In this document: piece by piece, positions 1-3,901 of the stretch
Layout: the number at the start of each line of letters is the position of its first letter
Position numbering within the stretch: the stretch's first letter is position 1
Source: an uncultured Hyphomicrobiales bacterium
GTDB taxonomy: Bacteria > Pseudomonadota > Alphaproteobacteria > Rhizobiales > Beijerinckiaceae
Assembly (NCBI GenBank): GCA_903932565.1
Contig: CAIZGQ010000744.1
Span: forward strand, 1 to 5,048
Length of the DNA: 5,048 nucleotides
Direction: 5' to 3'
Position numbers and translations under genes: made by a program
Notes under the pieces: model-generated
The model's database searches: none
What the model saw: the letters and a program-made list of their open reading frames with translations, nothing else
Told to the model about the DNA's origin: nothing

Positions 1-473
1 ATTTCCTGCGGGCTGGCCCAGCCAAACGCCGTGATATGCTCTTCTGAGACCATCGGGTCATTCAGCGCATCGTTCTTGTAATAGAACTCGATGATCGAGC
101 GGGGCAGCTGTGTGCCCTCCTCAATCCCAAGACGCGTCGAAAGCGAGCCGGCCGCAACGTTGCGGACAACCACCTCGAGCGGAATGATTTCCACTTCACG
201 GATCAGCTGCTCGCGCATGTTGATCCGGCGAATGAAATGGGTCGGCACGCCAATGTCATTGAGGTGCTGGAAGATATATTCGGAGATCCGGTTGTTCAGG
301 ACGCCCTTGCCGTCGATGACTTCATGCTTCTTGGCATTGAAGGCTGTGGCGTCGTCCTTGAAATGCTGGATCAGCGTGCCAGGCTCCGGACCCTCATAGA
401 GGACCTTGGCCTTACCTTCGTAAATGCGACGACGGCGGTTCATTGGGATCAACCGTGGCTTGAGAATATCCAT
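1..473 (-). CDS. purC: SAICAR synthase (phosphoribosylaminoimidazole-succinocarboxamide synthase), C-terminal part beyond window
   Basis: The leftward frame encodes 157 residues before the window edge, about 60% of a family member of roughly 250. It reads as a typical alphaproteobacterial PurC. The nucleotide-binding segment YEGKAKVLYEG lies near residues 18-28. IQHFKDDATAFNAKK (residues 35-49), the core VVVRNVAAGS (101-110) and EFYYKNDALNDP (129-140) follow. The enzyme joins CAIR and aspartate using ATP to give SAICAR in cytoplasmic de novo purine synthesis. Start choice is uncertain. The ATG at 473 has AGGAG 13 bases upstream, whereas the ATG at 443 (residue 11, MNRRRRIYEG) matches where homologues, as I recall them, usually begin but has no visible ribosome binding site. 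I report the longer form. The gene is transcribed divergently from the ATP synthase zeta gene, a neighbour I recall near purC in other alphaproteobacteria. Identity is very secure; only the exact start is open. Confidence 0.97.
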   Translation of the reverse strand, partial: MDILKPRLIPMNRRRRIYEGKAKVLYEGPEPGTLIQHFKDDATAFNAKKHEVIDGKGVLNNRISEYIFQHLNDIGVPTHFIRRINMREQLIREVEIIPLEVVVRNVAAGSLSTRLGIEEGTQLPRSIIEFYYKNDALNDPMVSEEHITAFGWASPQE

Positions 474-548
474 GGAAGTGCCGAGGCTCCTGTTGAGGCC
501 CCGATCCTGACGTTGAACGCCGGGATCGAAACGCGCCTGTGAGTGGCC

Positions 549-564
549 GCGGTCGCGAGACCGC
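549..564 (-). promoter_or_regulatory. Hairpin in the putative purC leader
   Basis: GCGGTC and GACCGC form a perfect 6-bp stem around a 4-base loop (555-558). The loop reads GCGA, a GNRA tetraloop, on the plus strand and TCGC on the minus strand. It lies about 76 bases upstream of the purC start at 473. A smaller dyad, CTCC-GTT-GGAG at 571-581, sits next to it. If the purC transcript starts further upstream, both would lie in its leader. There is no T-tract, so this is not an intrinsic terminator. Function is unknown. Confidence 0.35.
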
Positions 565-751
565 CTCCTACTCCGTTGGAGCAGCGGAGACAACCCGCGC
601 TACAACCTAGCCTATCGAAGGGGTGGGCACAAATGCACCGCACACAACACCACCCAACGCAGCCACGTCTTGGCGATATTTGCGGTTGGATGTCGTTCAA
701 AAGTCATGGTCCGTCGCTCATCTAGGCTGGCGGCGGCTGCGTCAGACCACT

Positions 752-781
752 TTGCGTTGGAACAAGGCCGCGAAAACGCAA
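752..781. repeat. Inverted repeat TTGCGTT / AACGCAA
   Basis: TTGCGTT (752-758) and AACGCAA (775-781) are perfect 7-bp inverted arms separated by 16 bases. The same core occurs a third time: CCAACGCA at 654-661 is the exact reverse complement of TGCGTTGG at 753-760. The arms lie 67-96 bases upstream of the zeta start codon, a plausible operator position, but no regulator can be named and short repeats like this can arise by chance. Confidence 0.3.
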
Positions 782-785
782 TCTG

Positions 786-802
786 GCACAGTCGGACTGT
801 GC
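786..802. promoter_or_regulatory. Tight 17-bp dyad upstream of the zeta gene
   Basis: GCACAGTC and GACTGTGC are perfect 8-bp inverted arms with one central G (794). As DNA this has the form of an operator for a dimeric regulator. As RNA it would be a 7-bp hairpin with a CGG loop. It ends 31 bases before the Shine-Dalgarno of the zeta gene and is followed at once by CCGG-AAA-CCGG (804-814), which can also fold. There is no T-tract, so it is not an intrinsic terminator. Which protein or mechanism would use it cannot be read from sequence. Confidence 0.4.
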
Positions 803-833
803 ACCGGAAACCGGGCGGATGTTGAGACGATTC

Positions 834-839
834 AAGGAG
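834..839 (+). promoter_or_regulatory. Ribosome binding site of the zeta gene
   Basis: AAGGAG lies 8 bases before the ATG at 848. It is the strongest Shine-Dalgarno in the window and fixes the start of the 107-residue protein in preference to the in-frame ATG at 623. Confidence 0.85.
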
Positions 840-847
840 TTTTGGCG

Positions 848-1171
848 ATGACAACCTTCGACAGGCGCGAAGAGAGCTTCGAAAACAAATATGCGCATGA
901 CGAAGCCCTGCGGTTTCGGATCGACTCAAGGCGCAACCAACACTTGGGCGCATGGGCCGCAAAACTTCTGGGGAAAAGCGAAGCTGACGCTGCCATTTAT
1001 GTGCAGGAGGTCCTGAAGGCTGAGCTGGAAGAGGCGGGGGACGAGGACGTATTTCGCAAGATCCGCCAGGATTTCGATGCCGCCGGGGTGGACCAGAGCG
1101 ACCATCAGCTGCGCGCCGCCATGGATGAATTCATGAAGACCGCCAAAGAGCAGGTGATGAAAGAAGGCTGA
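848..1171 (+). CDS. F1FO-ATP synthase inhibitor, zeta subunit (DUF1476 family)
   Basis: This 107-residue soluble protein has full family length and opens MTTFDRREESFENKYAHDEAL, very like the zeta subunit described from Paracoccus denitrificans. That protein binds F1 with its N-terminal segment and blocks ATP hydrolysis. Residues 1-20 correspond to that inhibitory segment. RRNQHLGAWAAKLLG (28-42), EEAGDEDVFRKIRQDFDAAGV (61-81) and QSDHQLRAAMDEFM (83-96) follow the helices of the known four-helix fold. There is no signal peptide or membrane segment, so it should act at the cytoplasmic face of the membrane on F1. The start is supported by AAGGAG with 8-base spacing. The gene stands alone, divergent from purC and away from any atp gene in this window. 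Family assignment is firm. Inhibition is known for some members; in others the in vivo effect is weak, so physiological importance here is inferred. Confidence 0.95.
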   Translation: MTTFDRREESFENKYAHDEALRFRIDSRRNQHLGAWAAKLLGKSEADAAIYVQEVLKAELEEAGDEDVFRKIRQDFDAAGVDQSDHQLRAAMDEFMKTAKEQVMKEG

Positions 1172-1203
1172 GATCGCCCAAGCGGTAACCCACCTTCAAT
1201 CAG

Positions 1204-1232
1204 ATCGGGACATTCTGTCGGGATGCTCCGAT
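1204..1232 (+). terminator. Weak stem-loop between the zeta gene and xerC
   Basis: ATCGG (1204-1208) can pair with CCGAT (1228-1232), with GACA-TTC-TGTC (1209-1219) continuing the stem and an 8-base bulge on the 3' side. It is followed by TCTTAAAA, which is not a proper T-tract. It might slow or end transcription from the zeta gene, or mean nothing. The same stretch has a very weak promoter match: TTCTGT at 1213, 17 bases, then TAAAAC at 1236. That promoter would start transcription only a few bases before the xerC ATG. Confidence 0.18.
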
Positions 1233-1254
1233 TCTTAAAACACCGCAGTCGCAA

Positions 1255-2259
1255 ATGTTAAACGAGGTGCTCCCAAACGAGGTGCTCCCAAACGAGGCGC
1301 TCTCGAACGACGCGCTTGGCCTTGAAGCCGCACCCGATGTGGCGCGGGCCGCCAGCCAATGGCTGTCGCGGCTGGGTGTCGAGCGGCGGCTGTCGCCCCA
1401 CACCCTGTCGGCCTATCGCCGCGACTTGACCCAGTTTCTGCGGCATCTCGCGACGCTGCGCGCAGAGGCGGCGACCCTTGCGGATCTGGCAGCTCTGAAA
1501 CCCTCCGACCTGCGGTCGTTCATGGCGGCGCGGCGCTCTGCTGGCATTGAAAGCCGCTCGCTGATGCGCGCACTGGCAGCTCTGCGGTCCTTCGCACGGC
1601 ATCTGGAACGCGAGGAGATTGGCAAAGCCTCGGCGTTTGCGGCGGTGCGCGGGCCCAAATTGTCGCGCAGCCTGCCCAAGCCGCTCAGTCCCGATTCGGC
1701 GCTTGAGGTCATCTCGGTTGACGCCCGCGAGGGAGAAGCCCGCGCACCATGGATTTTGGCGCGCGACTCGGCGGTGCTGGCGCTGCTCTACGGCGCGGGC
1801 CTGCGTATTTCCGAAGCGCTGCAGATCACGCGCCGTGACGCGCCGATCAATGGTCGCGATGATCTGCGGGTGCTCGGCAAAGGCAATAAAGTCCGGAGCG
1901 TTCCCATCATTGCTCCCGTGCAGCAGGCGATCGCGGATTACATTGCGCTCTGCCCGCATCCACTGCCTGCGGAGGGGCCGCTGTTTGTGGGCGCGCGTGG
2001 CGGGCCATTGTCGCCGCGCATCATCCAGCTGGCGGTGGAGCGTCTGCGTGGTGCGCTGGGCCTGCCCGATACGGCAACGCCTCATGCGCTGCGCCACTCT
2101 TTTGCAACCCACCTGTTGGGCCGTGGCGGTGACTTGCGCGCGATTCAGGAACTCCTCGGCCACGCATCCCTGTCGACAACGCAGATCTACACAGCTGTGG
2201 ATAGCCAGCGCCTGATGGCAGCTTATCTCTCGGCGCATCCCAGGACGAAGGCTGGGTGA
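1255..2259 (+). CDS. xerC: Tyrosine recombinase XerC (chromosome dimer resolution)
   Basis: The gene encodes 334 residues; the family usually has about 300-320. The N-terminal SAM-like core-binding domain covers roughly residues 26-125, including ERRLSPHTLSAYRRDL at 43-58. The catalytic domain covers about 145-330. All six active-site residues are visible: Arg184 (GAGLRISEAL), Lys209 (GKGNK), His277 and Arg280 (HALRH), His303 (LGHAS) and nucleophile Tyr312 (TTQIYTAVD). The wording LLYGAGLRISEAL favours XerC over XerD. With XerD it would act at dif during division under FtsK control. As I recall, xerC lies near lpdA in many alphaproteobacteria, which supports a housekeeping gene rather than a phage integrase. 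The first 20 residues are an unusual NEVLP repeat outside the core. No Shine-Dalgarno precedes the ATG at 1255, and GTG codons at 1267, 1282 and 1339 are other possible starts. Confidence 0.93.
   Translation: MLNEVLPNEVLPNEALSNDALGLEAAPDVARAASQWLSRLGVERRLSPHTLSAYRRDLTQFLRHLATLRAEAATLADLAALKPSDLRSFMAARRSAGIESRSLMRALAALRSFARHLEREEIGKASAFAAVRGPKLSRSLPKPLSPDSALEVISVDAREGEARAPWILARDSAVLALLYGAGLRISEALQITRRDAPINGRDDLRVLGKGNKVRSVPIIAPVQQAIADYIALCPHPLPAEGPLFVGARGGPLSPRIIQLAVERLRGALGLPDTATPHALRHSFATHLLGRGGDLRAIQELLGHASLSTTQIYTAVDSQRLMAAYLSAHPRTKAG
1261..1320 (+). repeat. 15-bp in-frame tandem repeat at the xerC 5' end
   Basis: AACGAGGTGCTCCCA occurs twice exactly (1261-1275, 1276-1290). A third copy matching 12 of 15 bases (1291-1305) and a decayed fourth matching 9 of 15 (1306-1320) follow. 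The unit is a multiple of three, so it encodes the repeated pentapeptide NEVLP, NEVLP, NEALS, NDALG. Copy-number changes would lengthen or shorten the XerC N-terminus without a frameshift. Each full unit contains GAGG, a weak Shine-Dalgarno-like core. Confidence 0.9.
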
Positions 2260-2305
2260 GGAGGGCTTCGCTCATCCGTCACGCTCCGCGTGCCACCTTC
2301 TCCCA

Positions 2306-2332
2306 CCGAACCCGGCTCTAGCCGAAGTTCGG
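2306..2332. repeat. Hairpin in the centre of the xerC-lpdA element
   Basis: CCGAAC (2306-2311) pairs with GTTCGG (2327-2332). CGGC (2313-2316) pairs with GCCG (2321-2324) around a TCTA loop. An overlapping alternative is GCCGAA-G-TTCGGC (2321-2333). The two folds share bases and exclude each other. Confidence 0.5.
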
Positions 2333-2344
2333 CATTTAGGATGC

Positions 2345-2368
2345 GCAAGTCGGGTAGACCCGACTTGC
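2345..2368. repeat. Perfect 10-bp stem, 4-base loop
   Basis: GCAAGTCGGG (2345-2354) and CCCGACTTGC (2359-2368) are exact inverted arms around TAGA. This is the longest uninterrupted perfect stem in the window. It sits in the middle of the larger palindromic element. There is no T-run on either side, so if it ends transcription it is not by the usual intrinsic mechanism. Confidence 0.7.
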
Positions 2369-2402
2369 ATTGGAGAGAGGGTGGTCGGCGGATGCCGACC
2401 GG

Positions 2403-2422
2403 GTGAGGGGATCACCCCTCAC
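2403..2422 (-). terminator. Perfect dyad spanning the lpdA stop codon
   Basis: GTGAGGGG (2403-2410) and CCCCTCAC (2415-2422) form an 8-bp stem with an ATCA loop. The lpdA stop codon (2419-2421) is inside one arm. On the lpdA transcript the hairpin would form as soon as the message ends. It could protect the 3' end or help termination, but no U-tract follows, so it is not a standard intrinsic terminator. Confidence 0.4.
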
Positions 2423-3813
2423 ATATGGATCGAGCGCTTATCGACCCCCATGGCGGCTTCCTTGACCGCTTCCGACATGGTGGGATGGGCGTGACAGGTG
2501 CGCGCCAGATCTTCCGCCGATCCGCCAAACTCCATCAACACACAGCATTCTGAAATCAGCTCACCCGCGCCGTGCCCGATCATGTGCACACCGAGCACGC
2601 GATCGGTCGTTGCATCCGCGAGCACTTTCACAAAGCCATCTGAATGGCGCATGGCGCGCGCGCGGCCATTGGCCGTGAAGGGAAAACGACCAACCTTGTA
2701 GGCAATGCCCGCCGTTTTCAGCTCTTCTTCCGTCTTGCCGACGGCGGCAATCTCGGGTGACGTGTAAACAACGCCCGGTATGACGTCGTAATTCACATGG
2801 CCGTGCTGGCCCGCGATGATCTCGGCCACTGCCACGCCTTCATCTTCGGCCTTGTGCGCCAGCATCGGTCCGCGCACCACATCGCCGATCGCATAGATGC
2901 CGGGCACGTTGGTGGCGAAGTGATCATTGATGACGACACGGCCGCGCTCCATCGCCACGCCGGCGACCTCAAGCCCAAGGCCCTCCGTGAACGGACGGCG
3001 GCCAATGGCAACAAGCACCACGTCGGCGTTCAACACGGCCGCCTCGCCACCAGCGGATGGCTCAATCGTGACCTTGGTGATGTTACCGCTCTCGACCTTG
3101 GTCACCTTGTGCGACAGCTGGAACGTGAAGCCCTGCTTTTCAAGAATGCGCTGGAACTGCTTGGCAATTTCATTGTCCATGCCGGGCAGGATGCGGTCGA
3201 GATATTCCACCACCGTCACCTTGGAGCCCAAACGCGCCCAGACGGAGCCAAGCTCCAGCCCGATCACGCCAGCACCGACGACCACGACGTTTGTGGGAAC
3301 CGACTCCAGCGTCAGGGCACCGGTGGATGACACGATCGTCTTCTCATCGATCGTCACGCCCGGCAAAGGTGCCACATCCGAGCCCGTGGCGATGACGATG
3401 TTTTTTGTTTCCAAAATCTGCGACGCGCCGTCGTCGGCCGTCACGCTGACCTTGCCGGGTGCCGTGATGGCACCGGTGCCGGTGAAGGTTTCGACCTTGT
3501 TCTTTTTAAACAGGAAGGCGACGCCGTTGACGTTGGCCGCCACCGTATCGTCCTTGTGTTTCATCATGGATTTCAGATCGAGGGTCGGCTTGCTGACCTG
3601 AATGCCAAGCGCCTCAAAGCCGTGACCGGCTTCCTCAAACATTTCCGACGCATACAAGAGCGCCTTTGAGGGAATGCAGCCGATGTTGAGGCAGGTGCCG
3701 CCATAGGTCTTGCGCTTTTCAACAACCGCAACCTTGAGGCCGAGCTGGGCCGCGCGGATGGCGCAGACGTAACCGCCGGGGCCAGTACCAATGACAATGA
3801 GATCGTAGGACAT
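2419..3813 (-). CDS. lpdA: Dihydrolipoyl dehydrogenase (E3)
   Basis: The 464-residue flavoprotein has normal family length. It reoxidises dihydrolipoyl groups on the E2 subunit and passes electrons through a disulfide and FAD to NAD+. The FAD motif GTGPGG is at residues 9-14. The redox pair is Cys41 and Cys46 in GGTCLNIGCIPSK. The NAD motif GAGVIG is at 180-185, with Glu203 at the end of the next strand favouring NAD+ over NADP+. The second FAD motif, AIGDV, has Asp311. The C-terminal acid-base pair is His443 and Glu448 (HAHPTMSEAV). I chose ATG 3813 because MSYDLIVIGTGPGG fits the family; ATG 3837 would add eight residues (MGPVVEPP) not seen in relatives. The ribosome site is weak (GGTGG). 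It lies 88 bases after sucB in the same direction, so it probably serves 2-oxoglutarate dehydrogenase, perhaps with other lipoyl enzymes. Confidence 0.98.
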   Translation of the reverse strand: MSYDLIVIGTGPGGYVCAIRAAQLGLKVAVVEKRKTYGGTCLNIGCIPSKALLYASEMFEEAGHGFEALGIQVSKPTLDLKSMMKHKDDTVAANVNGVAFLFKKNKVETFTGTGAITAPGKVSVTADDGASQILETKNIVIATGSDVAPLPGVTIDEKTIVSSTGALTLESVPTNVVVVGAGVIGLELGSVWARLGSKVTVVEYLDRILPGMDNEIAKQFQRILEKQGFTFQLSHKVTKVESGNITKVTIEPSAGGEAAVLNADVVLVAIGRRPFTEGLGLEVAGVAMERGRVVINDHFATNVPGIYAIGDVVRGPMLAHKAEDEGVAVAEIIAGQHGHVNYDVIPGVVYTSPEIAAVGKTEEELKTAGIAYKVGRFPFTANGRARAMRHSDGFVKVLADATTDRVLGVHMIGHGAGELISECCVLMEFGGSAEDLARTCHAHPTMSEAVKEAAMGVDKRSIHM

Positions 3814-3839
3814 GGGAGGTTCCACCACTGGCCCCATGC

Positions 3840-3891
3840 CCTTGGCTGGCGGCCTTCAGGAAAATGCCAAGGTCCAAAACGGGCCTTGGCA
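3840..3891 (-). promoter_or_regulatory. Alternative stems between sucB and lpdA
   Basis: On the transcript strand TGCCAAGG (3891-3884) pairs perfectly with CCTTGGCA (3872-3865) across an 11-base loop. TTTTCC (3864-3859) follows immediately, the form of a weak intrinsic terminator. A second GCCAAGG (3846-3840), just before the ATG at 3837, could pair with the same CCTTGGC instead. The two stems exclude each other, so the segment could attenuate lpdA, mark an RNA-processing site, or affect lpdA translation. The T-run is short, so full termination is unlikely. Confidence 0.45.
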
Positions 3892-3901
3892 AGGACGTTT
3901 T

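Larger units (their letters stand above)
474..847. other. Divergent intergenic region purC / zeta gene
   Basis: This 374-base stretch separates two divergently transcribed genes and must hold both promoters. Short open frames cross it on both strands, but none gives a recognisable protein or has a good ribosome binding site. The frame of the zeta gene runs open upstream to an ATG at 623, but that 75-residue extension resembles nothing in the family. I see no tRNA, no Rho-independent terminator and no convincing -35/-10 pair; weak matches exist on both strands but are not above background. It does hold several dyads: 502-528, 549-564, 571-581, 752-781, 786-802 and 804-814, the best of which are listed separately. 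Confidence 0.6.
2260..2418. repeat. Compound palindromic (REP/RIME-like) intergenic element
   Basis: This is the convergent gap between xerC and lpdA. Outer arms CTCATCC (2271-2277) and GGGTGAG (2401-2407) pair with one G-T wobble. Inside them CCACC and CTCC (2293-2303) pair with GGAG and GGTGG (2372-2384). Each side has its own small hairpin: CACGC-TCC-GCGTG (2280-2292) and GGTCGGC-GGAT-GCCGACC (2383-2400). The centre holds two more (2306-2332 and 2345-2368). The wording of the left arm resembles palindromic repeats that I recall as scattered between genes in many alphaproteobacteria, such as the RIME elements of rhizobia. It may act as a bidirectional transcription block, but there is no T-tract. 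Confidence is high for the structure and lower for the family. Confidence 0.7.

Noticed and set aside
91..542. Two overlapping plus-strand frames of about 100 codons opposite purC
   Set aside because: They are mirror frames of the conserved purC sequence and run past its start only because the leader has no stops in those phases.
623..847. 75-residue N-terminal extension of the zeta protein from ATG 623
   Set aside because: It has no ribosome site and no resemblance to the family. A strong AAGGAG supports the start at 848, which gives the exact family length.
1258..2238. 326-codon open frame on the minus strand opposite xerC
   Set aside because: It lies entirely antisense to a recombinase with all catalytic residues intact. 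Its translation is rich in Arg, Gln and Ala without any family motif, as expected for a shadow frame in GC-rich DNA.
1255..2259. xerC as a phage or integron integrase marking a mobile element
   Set aside because: The wording matches housekeeping XerC, the neighbours are core genes on both sides, and there are no att-like direct repeats or phage genes. The palindromic gap next to it looks like a dispersed intergenic repeat, not an attachment site.
2260..2418. Palindromic gap as a tRNA, CRISPR repeat or dif site
   Set aside because: There is no CCA-stem or anticodon layout, no regular spacer pattern, and no XerC/XerD binding arms in the dif form. The stems are of unequal length and nested.
2797..3601. 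Open frames of 177 and 224 codons on the plus strand opposite lpdA
   Set aside because: Both are antisense to a clearly functional lpdA, have no recognisable domain, and are explained by third-position GC bias.
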